Part shown: piece by piece, positions 28,541 through 37,788 of the stretch
Numbering within the stretch: position 1 is the first letter of the stretch
Layout of the letters: each line of letters starts with the position of its first letter
Notes under the pieces: model-generated
Databases searched by the model: none
What the model was told of the DNA's origin: nothing
The model's input: the letters and a program-made list of their open reading frames with translations, nothing else
Program-made: the position numbers and the translations under genes
Assembly: GCF_022606295.1 (NCBI RefSeq)
Contig: NZ_JAHHZS010000013.1
Coordinates: forward strand, 1-64,000
Length of the DNA: 64,000 nucleotides
Origin: Arthrobacter bambusae
GTDB taxonomy: Bacteria > Actinomycetota > Actinomycetes > Actinomycetales > Micrococcaceae
Direction: 5' to 3'

Positions 28541-29320
28541 ATGAAGTCACACCCATATCCACGCTTCATCGACTGGACCGCGGCGACTTACATCGAGGAA
28601 CGCCAACTGGGCACCGGGCAGTCTCGGCCGGTACTCACTTGGCTAGGGGCCCATGGCATTACAGCCGCAAGGGTCGACGCCTTCCTGCGGCTTAGCGGCC
28701 ATGACCCCGCGACGATGCCCAACGCGCTTGTCATAGACATTCTGGAGCTCAGCAACTCAAAGGTCCGCCAAACGCTGAAAGACGAATATCTTCTCGATGC
28801 GCTGCTCCATACGTGGAGCTCCCTGGCGGATGTCTACGGCAGGGCCGCCACCCCGGCCAACCGCGAAGTGGCCAGACTCCAGCTGATGGTTGAAGCCGGC
28901 CACGCGCTCATCATGGCAGAAGGTACGGGATACCCCGGAGAAGAGACATTGCTGAGGAGGTACTGGCTGGAGACCGAGCTGTTGGACCTTTCCCAGATTC
29001 ACAAAGGCACAGCTGGTTTCAAAGATGTCGGCAGTGACCTCGAGTACATCAAGCGGCAGAGAAAGGAGCTTCCACAGCGGCCAACTCCTGTGCAGCTCTC
29101 ACAACAGCAACAACCTACAAAGCCGACTTCAGCGCACAGGAGGGCGCCAAACGGTTCGGCAAACCCGCGCCCTGGCGCCTTCACGCCTGCCCAGGACCCG
29201 GATCGACTCCCGCCCCTGCCGACCAGCGGCCGCCATTGGCGTAAGCCCTCTGCAGATCTGAACGATGGACTGTACGGAAACTGGCGCGACCATTGGGACA
29301 ACACGTTGCCCGAACGGTAA
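28541..29320 (+). CDS. Hypothetical protein behind an attenuator-like leader
   Basis: A 259-aa protein with GAAGG five bases upstream of its ATG. The first 180 residues are mostly helical, with LTWLGAHGITAARVDAFLRL near the start. The rest is a Pro/Gln-rich disordered linker ending in a short conserved-looking tail (DGLYGNWRDHWDNTLPER). There is no membrane helix, signal peptide or motif that I know. The upstream leader suggests inducible expression. It is the last gene of island 1. Confidence 0.6.
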   Translation: MKSHPYPRFIDWTAATYIEERQLGTGQSRPVLTWLGAHGITAARVDAFLRLSGHDPATMPNALVIDILELSNSKVRQTLKDEYLLDALLHTWSSLADVYGRAATPANREVARLQLMVEAGHALIMAEGTGYPGEETLLRRYWLETELLDLSQIHKGTAGFKDVGSDLEYIKRQRKELPQRPTPVQLSQQQQPTKPTSAHRRAPNGSANPRPGAFTPAQDPDRLPPLPTSGRHWRKPSADLNDGLYGNWRDHWDNTLPER

Positions 29321-30022
29321 AGCATGCGACTCCAACACCCGCCGCTTACTTCGCGACCGGCGGGGTAACGGCGCCCCCGTCCCGCCCGTTCGCGCGTTGA
29401 CACCGCCCCTGATATTTGTCAGGCGATGTCGGCGGAAGGCCTGAAATTGGCGGAACTCCGGCCAAATAGCGGTTGGTCGAAGTTTCATGAACATCGCTGC
29501 AGGGTAATCCTTGGGGCTGTCTGGGAGCGCGGGGGAGGGGAGGGGCTTACTCCAAAGCTGCGTGGCGAAGGTACTCTTCGCCGTCTACACGAGCGAACCC
29601 TGCCAGCCCGGGCAGGCCAGACCGCAGACCGGCACCATCCCCGCGCTCACAGGAGTCCTCGCCGAACAAAGCATTGCCATCCGCGACGGCTTCTTCATCG
29701 GCGACGAATCATTCTCCCCCTACGACGGCGACCCAAGCACCAGCCTCGCCCTGCCCGTCAGCTCCACCTAGACCAGCGCGATCAACGGTCCTGTCCGGGT
29801 TCTCGTGGTTCTGCCCGGCGAGAGATGGCGGACGGGAAGTCCCTTATCGGCAAGCGGAAGACGGGCTAAGCCCGGTCGGCATCGAAGAGATGGAGGGAAC
29901 TGGGTAGTGCCTATTTCAGGATCCCGGATACAACGCTTCCAAGTGGAAAGTAGTGGGTCTGCCGCGCACCGGACTGGTGTGCGGCGCCTGGTCGGTGTTG
30001 CTGTGTGGAACAAGAATTGGGG
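29321..30022. other. No supportable gene
   Basis: About 700 bases before junction copy 2. A frame ending at 29771 has a plausible globular composition (RDGFFIGDESFSPYDGD) but no family or ribosome site. Confidence 0.45.
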
Positions 30023-30210
30023 GTGTTGACACTGTCAACACATTTGGCTTTGGACTGAGCCGTAAATCGGCCGGATTGGCTCGTACTCGGCATGTTTTCG
30101 GGAGTTTCCAGTGTTTTCAAGGGCCGGAATGCGGTTCGAGTCCCACCTCGGGCACAATGTTGTCGCAGGTCAGGGGCCTATTTGGCCCCTGACTGTTGAC
30201 AAAACTTGAC
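30023..30210 (+). repeat. Junction repeat copy 2 (att-like, tRNA-Leu 3' fragment)
   Basis: Perfect palindrome GTGTTGACACTGTCAACAC (30023-30041). Direct repeats GGACTGAGCCGTAA (30052) and GGATTGGCTCGTAC (30073) lie 21 bp apart. The tRNA-Leu 3' fragment is at 30133-30155. A hairpin CAGGGGCC/GGCCCCTG (30171-30191) then acts as the former tRNA terminator. CTGTTGACAAAACTTGAC (30193-30210) nearly repeats the end of copy 1. Spacing of all parts equals that in copies 1, 3 and 4. Confidence 0.82.
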
Positions 30211-30515
30211 TTATTGCTGTGGTTGGGTGTAGAAGCGGTGCCACAATTCGCGCCGCTCGGCCCATTTGAAAGTCGGCATACGCCATCGTTGTTTGACGTT
30301 TCTGGCGACGCGCAGCATCCTGCAGGTGCCGCGGGTGAACTCTCGGATCATGGCTCGCAAATCATGACTGTACCGACGGCGGGACGAGCTGTTTATCTGA
30401 TTTACATCGAGGTGCATAGACTCTCCGCGATAAGGCCGTGGCTCCGGGCATACAGCCTTTCGGCAAGCAGCTGATCCTCGCGCCGCGTTTAAGATGGAAG
30501 TACTGCCCTGAACTA

Positions 30516-33500
30516 TTAATTGCTGCACCACACGATAAGTGGCGCTTTGATCGTAGTTTTGAGATATGCCTGTGTGGATGCCAGCAAGTCGAGTTGCTGG
30601 GATGATGCTTTGGACGCGGACAATCCAGGCTGGACGATCACGATCTCCATCCGCCGGGGCAACACCATGGCCTTGTCCTGAAGTTGGTAAAGCCTCCTGA
30701 TGTCACCTACCTCAAATGGGCTACTGCCCTCCCTTTTTTCCTTCTTTCTTGCACGATCGAGAAGTGTCGTAAAGAAGGGGGCAAGGTCGCTACGGCGCCA
30801 CATGACCGATTTTTGGGCTTGCCCGCAGACCTCGTACAAATCCGAAACGCGCGCGCCAGGTACGCCGGCGTGCGCGTACTTGCAGTGGATCAGCCGGACA
30901 AGTAGCCCGTGCTCATCGATTCGCATTGCCACTACGTCGGCTATTTCGCCGGAGCCGTCGTCGTCTATTACGACGTCCCAAGGTTCGATATCCGCCTTGA
31001 GTTTCGCGATTGCTTTGAACTGGATCGAGTCGGTGCGTCGTTCCTTAGTCTGGGATTCACGGTTGAGCTTCGTACCCTTCCAATCGAGGGCGATGAGGGT
31101 TGATGAATCGAACGGTTCCTTATCCCAGGTCGGCCGGAGAATCATGTCGTCTTCGATGATTCGGTCATCGTCAAGCGTGAGAATTAGCCCGGTGTCGTTG
31201 AGCCAATCGCTGAGCCGCGTTTCGGAACGTGAGCGGACGACCATGACTTCTTCGGTTGAGTCGGTGCTGTAAATCAGTCGACCCTTTTCCACTGTCGCCT
31301 CGTAAGCGACTTCCCAGGCCCCTGTTTTGACGGCGAAGCGGAACGGACCTTCTTGAGAAGCCGTATCTGGAACGAGATCCGTGTACGCAAGTTCGTGGGA
31401 TTTGCCCCCGTACGACAGATGAAGGTTATCAGCCCGGAGCGCGTAGATTTGCCAGGGCCAGTCCAAGGCAATGAGGACCCCTTCTGGTCGTTCTTTTATG
31501 GGAATTGGAAGGATGAACTGGCCGATGACCCGGTCTATGTTGATGCTATCGTCGAGGAGTTTCGAGCCGATGTCGTCGCACCAGTCACGCCAATGTTTCA
31601 GGCTCTTGGCTGTTGTGTGAGACCAAATACGGCCTTTGAGTGAGGCGCTGATGCTGACGCGTTCACCATTGCGGAAACCACCTCCGGAGATGTTTGTCTG
31701 AGTCTTCGTTCCAGCTTCCGCTTGAGAAAAGCTGGCCGTTACGTCGGAGCCCGCATGCATGGAGAATCGCCGAAAGCGATCGTGAGCGTCCAACACACCG
31801 ACATTGGTAGGGATCAGGCGCTCTATGTCCGCCATAACGCGGTAAACAGTCGACCCGGTGAATCGCGACGCATCCTCGCCTGCGACGGCGCACGCAAGGT
31901 CTTCGAATACTCCGTCGTTGGCGGAGTTGTTGATGTAGAGCAGCCGGCGATCATGGTCGAAATACAGGATGTAGAGGTCATAGGTGACCTCCTCGATGGT
32001 TTGCAGAACTCCCCATCGAACGTCGGTGCGGTTCTCGACGACGCACCAAGCTATTCCCGCCTCTTTGTTAAGACCTATCGGGGTAGTCAACAGATTGACT
32101 TCTCCAAAAAAATCAACGATGTTCTCGGGCTCCCAGAGTCCGTGCGCAGTCCGGTATACCACCGTGCTCATCTTTGGAAGCAGGCTTCGAAGCGTCACTT
32201 CCTGCGGCAGGCTTGTGAACCCGTACTCAAAGTCGCTAACTTGTTGTTGCTCTCCCACCGCCTCCTCGGTGAGATTGCGAAGCACAACGTTCCAGTCAGA
32301 GTCTTCGGAATAAAGGCTACGCAGCCTTTTGTCTACCTCGAAGTCCTTCCGAGCCACGAAGATTGATGCCTGCCCATATGCCCCGTTCGTCGACGTACGA
32401 GCGAAGCGGCCGATAAACTGCAGGGTTACACCAAGGCTTTTCTGGGGATCGTGAACCGCAGCCACTTTCAGAGCTGGGAGGTCAAATCCTTCGCCGAGCA
32501 TGTTTACGCAGATGATGACCCGCGACTTGCGCGTTTTCAGCTCGGTAAGGGCCTCCGTCTGGTGCTTCTTCGGCATCTGGCTGTTGATGATGACTGGGTG
32601 AAGGTCCGGGGCGATTTTGTCGTAGTAGGGTTTGACAGCCTTTGCCCGAGCTATGCTGCCAACGCGGGCCATCAGAACGTGGTCTGAACCTGCCTTCAGG
32701 TCTGTACGCAACCTCTCTATGCTGCGCACAGCTAGGGCGCTATCGATGTCTCCAAAATCGATGACGCTCGTGTAGTCGATCTTGGAGAAGTAACCCTGGG
32801 CTTGTGCCTCTCGTAGTGGGAAAGAGTAGAGGACTCGCCCCTGGAGATGTTTTCCGTCTTCGCGGAACGGAGTTGCAGTGAACTGAACCACGCGTTTGTC
32901 AGCGAATTGCTCGCGAATCGAAGCCCAGGTTTTGGCGGCGACGTGGTGGGCTTCATCGACGAATAGGTGTGTGCAAGAGTCGAGGATTGCTTTGCGCGCA
33001 TGGTCTTGGCAAGCATCGAGTGCTTGAGGGGTGGTGACGATGACGTTGCATGACCGCGCAAACGCTTCGGCGACGGCAGGTGTAGCGAATCCGTGTTGAA
33101 TCTGTCCCACTGCGGGTCGGATGGCGGAGGGGGTTACGATGCCGAGTTCCTGAAGGACTCCAAGTGACTCAAATTTGGTGGCAACTTGTGTACGCAATGC
33201 GTCGGATGGAACGACCACCAGAACGCGCTTTGGGCGGGCCGCCACGAGGAGCGCAAGCATGGTTTCAGTCTTGCCAGTACCTGTGGGCATCACCACAGTT
33301 GCCGGCGTTGAGCTATTGGTTGTCCAGTATCCGAGTACTGCATGCATTGCACCCAGTTGAGGTCGTCGAAGTCCGGGTGCTTGGTCCGTGCCTTCAGCAA
33401 AGGTGATTGCGCCTTCGTAGCTTGCAAGGACCTTCTCGGGATCGTTCCGACGGAGCTTAGCCGACTTGATCCACGCGCTCGTGGCTATGGAATCGCCAGG

Positions 33501-33746
33501 CTTGGAACCAATGGGGAGTCTGGCCCAAATCGTCGGCGGTTCCTCAAGTCCCTGGCTAGTTGCTGCTGGCCAAGTTCCGTAGTTGTTCTGAACGCGAAGA
33601 TCGCCCTCAACGCCATGGACTTGCGTGAAGAGCCCTGCGGGTATCAGCAGTTGCTTTACGACGTTACCGTCGAAGGCTTCCGGCGTCGCCCAGACTTTTG
33701 GATTTCGCCACCCTGCAGATGACCGCCGCTCATCGGTTTCGTCCAT
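30516..33746 (-). CDS. SF2 helicase with C-terminal nuclease-like domain
   Basis: A 1076-aa protein. Helicase motifs: MPTGTGKTE (Lys near 158), DEAH near 263, QFTATP and the motif VI QFIGRFARTS near 445. A middle region of unknown type follows. Near residues 925-960 EIADVVAMR and LIHCKYA resemble the acidic residue and strand of a PD-(D/E)xK fold, with Cys at the usual second acidic position. I chose the ATG at 33746, ten bases after AAGGGG. Such fused helicase-nucleases act on foreign DNA in many defence systems. It is the largest gene of island 2 and divergent from the HEPN gene. Confidence 0.75.
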   Translation of the reverse strand: MDETDERRSSAGWRNPKVWATPEAFDGNVVKQLLIPAGLFTQVHGVEGDLRVQNNYGTWPAATSQGLEEPPTIWARLPIGSKPGDSIATSAWIKSAKLRRNDPEKVLASYEGAITFAEGTDQAPGLRRPQLGAMHAVLGYWTTNSSTPATVVMPTGTGKTETMLALLVAARPKRVLVVVPSDALRTQVATKFESLGVLQELGIVTPSAIRPAVGQIQHGFATPAVAEAFARSCNVIVTTPQALDACQDHARKAILDSCTHLFVDEAHHVAAKTWASIREQFADKRVVQFTATPFREDGKHLQGRVLYSFPLREAQAQGYFSKIDYTSVIDFGDIDSALAVRSIERLRTDLKAGSDHVLMARVGSIARAKAVKPYYDKIAPDLHPVIINSQMPKKHQTEALTELKTRKSRVIICVNMLGEGFDLPALKVAAVHDPQKSLGVTLQFIGRFARTSTNGAYGQASIFVARKDFEVDKRLRSLYSEDSDWNVVLRNLTEEAVGEQQQVSDFEYGFTSLPQEVTLRSLLPKMSTVVYRTAHGLWEPENIVDFFGEVNLLTTPIGLNKEAGIAWCVVENRTDVRWGVLQTIEEVTYDLYILYFDHDRRLLYINNSANDGVFEDLACAVAGEDASRFTGSTVYRVMADIERLIPTNVGVLDAHDRFRRFSMHAGSDVTASFSQAEAGTKTQTNISGGGFRNGERVSISASLKGRIWSHTTAKSLKHWRDWCDDIGSKLLDDSINIDRVIGQFILPIPIKERPEGVLIALDWPWQIYALRADNLHLSYGGKSHELAYTDLVPDTASQEGPFRFAVKTGAWEVAYEATVEKGRLIYSTDSTEEVMVVRSRSETRLSDWLNDTGLILTLDDDRIIEDDMILRPTWDKEPFDSSTLIALDWKGTKLNRESQTKERRTDSIQFKAIAKLKADIEPWDVVIDDDGSGEIADVVAMRIDEHGLLVRLIHCKYAHAGVPGARVSDLYEVCGQAQKSVMWRRSDLAPFFTTLLDRARKKEKREGSSPFEVGDIRRLYQLQDKAMVLPRRMEIVIVQPGLSASKASSQQLDLLASTQAYLKTTIKAPLIVWCSN

Positions 33747-34302
33747 TGTGCGCATACCCCTTACTAGCATTGTTAGGCGCCCGCGCCCAGATACTGAAAG
33801 ACTAATCGGTGGCGGTCCGCCCCAATACCTGATGTCGAGGTGGGCCTCTTCGCGTGTGGGCCAGGAACAAAAGAACCCGCTCCAATTTTGATCGACGAAG
33901 GTAAACGCAAGCCTTCAACTGGGAAGTAGAAGACAATTTCAGGTTCAGGCTGTGGGGTCTTGAACTGGATGAACCTTAGCGCGCTGCTGTTTCACCTTCG
34001 ACCCCTCCAACGTGCTGCTCGATGCAGATTCGTACACTGCGACTGTTGAGGACAAATTCGCCGTCGGTCGCCAAAGCGCGGTCGCGCTCGACGAATTCCC
34101 GACTCTCCTGCAAGCCGTCGAGGATTCATGAACCGGTATGCGTCTGATCGCCGAACCAATCAGCGAAACGCAGGATGCCTCCGAGCGGGAACTCCATCTG
34201 TTCGTTGGAGGACTGAACGCGCAGATGTAAGCGACCCGGCACTCTTCGTGCCAAACACCTAGAGTATGTCCGACAAACATATTCAGGACTGAAAGGCAGT
34301 TT
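33747..34302. other. Divergent intergenic region
   Basis: About 560 bases between the helicase (-) and the HEPN-motif gene (+). It should contain both promoters. No repeat or gene recognised. Confidence 0.45.
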
Positions 34303-34986
34303 ATGCCACTCCGAGAGCCAACCCGATCAGAAGCGGTCGAGTACGCGCGTAACGACCTCCCCGGCGACGTTGCTTGGCATGTGGAATACTTCGACTTCAT
34401 TAGTGACCTAGAGCTTCGCCAGCGGATCGGGCAAGAGTTCTACGCCGCGAGATACCTCTACAAGCTCTGGGAGGGGTTGAGGGTCGACGAGAATTGGGCG
34501 AGGCAGGCTCAGGTTCAGTTGCAGGTCCAGCAGTATGCATCCATTTACGAGGCATCCATTCACCACCTACTGTTCGTCGAGGCAGCGGACGCGCCTGAGG
34601 TTCAGCGCCTCTTTGAGTATGAGACCTTGATCGAGCGCCAGCTGCCTGGTCACATCATGAACCGAATTCGGGGGCTCAACGGGGGCGACTCCGACAGTAT
34701 CATTGGGGCGGTGCGCGTAACGCGCCGCACGCGGGATTCGAAGATCAGATTCGATAGCAAGGTGGCTGCGGCTGTGGGATTGGGAATTATCGACGAGGGA
34801 CTCGGTAAAGAGATAGCCGGCTACTATACGGCACGGAATTACATCCACATCCACGCGGCGCTGCGCCAGGCCGATCTCGAATGGCAGATTTCATTCGCCC
34901 GCGATGCGTATCGGCGCCTACAGCCTTTCAAAGACCAGGTGTCGAAATGGCTGACCGAGCGGGCATCGGCCAACGGGCACAGTTAG
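34303..34986 (+). CDS. HEPN-motif helical protein
   Basis: A 227-aa, almost wholly helical protein with a GAAAGG site before the start. RNYIHIH at 178-184 fits the R-x(4-6)-H signature of HEPN ribonucleases (Arg178, His184, with Asn after the Arg as is common). The rest is poorly conserved, which is usual for HEPN proteins. HEPN toxins cut RNA in abortive-infection and toxin systems. It faces the helicase-nuclease gene; a joint role is inferred. No nucleotidyltransferase antitoxin lies beside it. Confidence 0.55.
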   Translation: MPLREPTRSEAVEYARNDLPGDVAWHVEYFDFISDLELRQRIGQEFYAARYLYKLWEGLRVDENWARQAQVQLQVQQYASIYEASIHHLLFVEAADAPEVQRLFEYETLIERQLPGHIMNRIRGLNGGDSDSIIGAVRVTRRTRDSKIRFDSKVAAAVGLGIIDEGLGKEIAGYYTARNYIHIHAALRQADLEWQISFARDAYRRLQPFKDQVSKWLTERASANGHS

Positions 34987-35364
34987 GGGCTCTGAAGGGA
35001 TTGTGCGTTAGGTCGACTTGGCTGAGGATTCCCGGCCGCACTAAGAAGGGAGATCGATTCCTTGTGGACGTCGAACCTTTTATCGGTCCGCCCAGCTAAC
35101 AGTCCGGAATTGCGGCCGGTCGGGGACACGCAATCGGCCCGCGTTGGCCGCTTGTCGCTGAGCGAACCACGCCGTCGGTTAAAGAGGTACCGCCAGGTTG
35201 AACACAAAGATCCGCGCGGCAGCTGGTGTCATAGGCGAAGTCGACCAACCCGTTCTGACAATAGACATCAACGGACAGCAGACGATCCTCGATGGAGTAA
35301 TTTAAGGGCGCCGCCGTCAGATCCAGAGTGTTGAACGCACGCGCCACGGACGTCACGATGAAGG
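34987..35364. other. No supportable gene
   Basis: About 380 bases between the HEPN-motif gene and the convergent fused gene. No clear hairpin terminator or repeat. Confidence 0.45.
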
Positions 35365-37788
35365 CTAGTAGACGTCGCTTTCGATGAGTCTGAAGACCGC
35401 GCCCGTTGGGTCGGTCAGGGTGGACATCTGGCCGTAAGGAGTGTCCTCAGCCGCCTGGACGACCGTGGCGCCCAAGGAGACAGCCTGCTCGATGGTGTCA
35501 TCGACCTTGTCCACGGCGAAGTAGACGCCCCAGTAGGACGGCACCTCCGCGGGGAGGAAACCGGAGGCATCCATGATGCCTGCCTTCGAGTCGTCGCCCG
35601 CCCCGAGCGTGGTGTAACGGAACTCCGGGGTATCGCCGACGACCGTGGTTTCCCAACCGAAGACGTTCTGGTAGAAGGCGACCGCGGAATCGTATTCCTT
35701 GGCGAAGAGCTCGTGCCAGACGGGGGAACCTACCGCGCCAACAAGCTGAAAGCCCTTCATCTCGCCGAACTGCCAGGCACCGATCGCCGCTCCGGACGAA
35801 TCCGCGTACATGGCCATGGTCCCCTGGTCAGGCACCTCCATGGGTTCCATGTAGACCTGGCCGCCGTTGGCGACGACCGCTTCAGTGGTGGCCTTGATGT
35901 CTTCAGTGCGAAGGTAGGTGGACCAGACATCGGGCATCTGGCCCATGTCTTCCTGCTTCTGCATGATCCCGGCCACCATGCTTCCGTCCTTCGAGGCCGT
36001 AATGTAGCCGCCGTACTTCTCCTGGTCCCCGGTCTCGTAGGTCCAGCCGAAGAGCGTGTTGTAGAAGGACTTTGCCTTCTCCGGGTCCGAGGTCATCAGG
36101 TCGATCCAGCAAGGCGAACCGGGGGTGATGTCAGGGGTCCGCCCATAACCAATATGTCCTCCGTTCTCTGACCAGAGTGTTGTGAGCTCGGTATGGGGAT
36201 CGGACAGCCTGTGGTCGACCGCAGCATCAGCTGGTTGCTCATGCCACACCTCCATGCTCTGACGATGGGGTTCTCCAAAATTCACCGGCTGCCCAGGGTA
36301 CGCTGCTTTTGCCGATTGTTGACGAAGGTGGGACGTGAATGTCATGAAGTTCAGGCCCAGCTTCTCAAGGGCGAGATTCAGCACCGAAGACGGTTCGTCA
36401 GTACGCCCGTCCAGATCTACCTTCGTACGCGCACTTTCAGGGGCGCGGTGCAGCGCTCCGACTTCCTCATTGGTTAGGTCTGAGGCTTGTCCCACGAATC
36501 GGATCCTGCGGCCATCCGAGGGCACTCCGGTCTTCAAAGCGAGAGACGGTTCCGAGGGATGCTCGCCATAAAAGGTCGTGTTGGTCTGGCTCCAATCGAC
36601 TGCGCTTGCGTAGCGGCGAATGCTAGCCAGTGCACGGCCCACACGATCGTCTTCATTGACCTCGGTGTCTGAGGTCCTTCGGCGTATTAGCTCCAAGCCG
36701 TCGATTAGCAATCGAATGCCCTGAGTATAAGTTGGGACGCCACGATCAGCCGCTTCAAGTAGCCGGTGGTTGGCCAGTTCCAACTGCGTTCGATCACGTG
36801 AACGCAGTAGCTGCCAGGCGTGGACTAGAGCGGCATCCGGCAGCCAGTACATCCAGTTTGCGAAGTTTTTCGGCCAGTCATGGAGCCTTGCATCGGCGCC
36901 CTCTCGGAGAAGATAGTAGCCGCCGATGGCGGCACCCATTGGGCTCTCCAATTTGTGCAATAGTAGATGCTCGGCCGCGCGAACAGCCACATCAGAACCT
37001 TGAGGGAACTCGCGTGGCGGGACCATGTCGTGAAACTGCAGGGCCTGGTATTCGACATTTGCCCACATGCTTTGGGCCGCGTCCGACCGTCCGCCGTGCA
37101 TGTAGTGGAGCAGTGTCTCCGCGGTCCACTCCGTGCTGAAGACTTTGGCGGTCAAACCGCCATCAAGAACGTTTGGTGAGCGGGAGGGCCTCACCAAGAT
37201 CTGAATCGGACCGAAGGTAGGAGGCAACGCGATGAACCGCCAGGGAACGAATGGGCCCCCTATTTGAAGCAGGCGCGGCCGCAGGGCTTCCTCCTGTGCT
37301 GGCAACAGTTCGAGCAACCCGGCGTGTTCGTCGATGCGTTGCCAGCTCGCCCAGCTCGCATTCTCGCTCACCTCCCAACGCGCATTGTGCCCGGACTCCA
37401 TATCGGCGGACCCAAACAATTCCCGATTCCGCCGATCTACCCATACACGCAACCACGTAGCGGGAAATCGACGTAACAACACTTGGTCCACGTTCTCGTC
37501 GAACTCTCCAAGAAAGCGCGGCCAGGCGAGCCATTCTTGGCCTGGATCGGAAAGGCGAAGCAGGACAAAGCCAGCCTTCAGTTCCGTGACTGTTGCGACG
37601 GAACTGACGGTTTCCCCTGAGGGTGTGCGGGCGCGCACCCGATATGTCCCCGATTCCACAGTAAATGTGGCTTCCCCACGGATGGACGCCCATCTGGACT
37701 CAAGACGGTCATCGAGGATTTCTACCGCAACGGGAATGTCCTCGCGCTGAAGATTCGGTATCTCGACGCAGATTCGCAGCTTATTCAT
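35365..37788 (-). CDS. Unknown defence-operon protein fused to double VOC domain
   Basis: An 807-aa frame of two unlike parts. Residues 1 to about 545 are the third product of the hydrolase-caspase operon: an N-terminal beta-rich domain (IPNLQREDIPVAVEILDD) and a helical part with VPWRFIALPPTFGPIQILV and repeated Arg/Trp/Leu helices. From about residue 551 it reads PDITPGSPCWIDLMTS, the exact type of start seen in standalone actinobacterial VOC (glyoxalase-fold) proteins, and two VOC modules follow to the end. It starts at an ATG sharing one base with the caspase stop (TGATG), with GAGGA upstream. The join at about 36,140-36,160 is probably a deletion fusion, not a designed architecture. Confidence 0.7.
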   Translation of the reverse strand: MNKLRICVEIPNLQREDIPVAVEILDDRLESRWASIRGEATFTVESGTYRVRARTPSGETVSSVATVTELKAGFVLLRLSDPGQEWLAWPRFLGEFDENVDQVLLRRFPATWLRVWVDRRNRELFGSADMESGHNARWEVSENASWASWQRIDEHAGLLELLPAQEEALRPRLLQIGGPFVPWRFIALPPTFGPIQILVRPSRSPNVLDGGLTAKVFSTEWTAETLLHYMHGGRSDAAQSMWANVEYQALQFHDMVPPREFPQGSDVAVRAAEHLLLHKLESPMGAAIGGYYLLREGADARLHDWPKNFANWMYWLPDAALVHAWQLLRSRDRTQLELANHRLLEAADRGVPTYTQGIRLLIDGLELIRRRTSDTEVNEDDRVGRALASIRRYASAVDWSQTNTTFYGEHPSEPSLALKTGVPSDGRRIRFVGQASDLTNEEVGALHRAPESARTKVDLDGRTDEPSSVLNLALEKLGLNFMTFTSHLRQQSAKAAYPGQPVNFGEPHRQSMEVWHEQPADAAVDHRLSDPHTELTTLWSENGGHIGYGRTPDITPGSPCWIDLMTSDPEKAKSFYNTLFGWTYETGDQEKYGGYITASKDGSMVAGIMQKQEDMGQMPDVWSTYLRTEDIKATTEAVVANGGQVYMEPMEVPDQGTMAMYADSSGAAIGAWQFGEMKGFQLVGAVGSPVWHELFAKEYDSAVAFYQNVFGWETTVVGDTPEFRYTTLGAGDDSKAGIMDASGFLPAEVPSYWGVYFAVDKVDDTIEQAVSLGATVVQAAEDTPYGQMSTLTDPTGAVFRLIESDVY

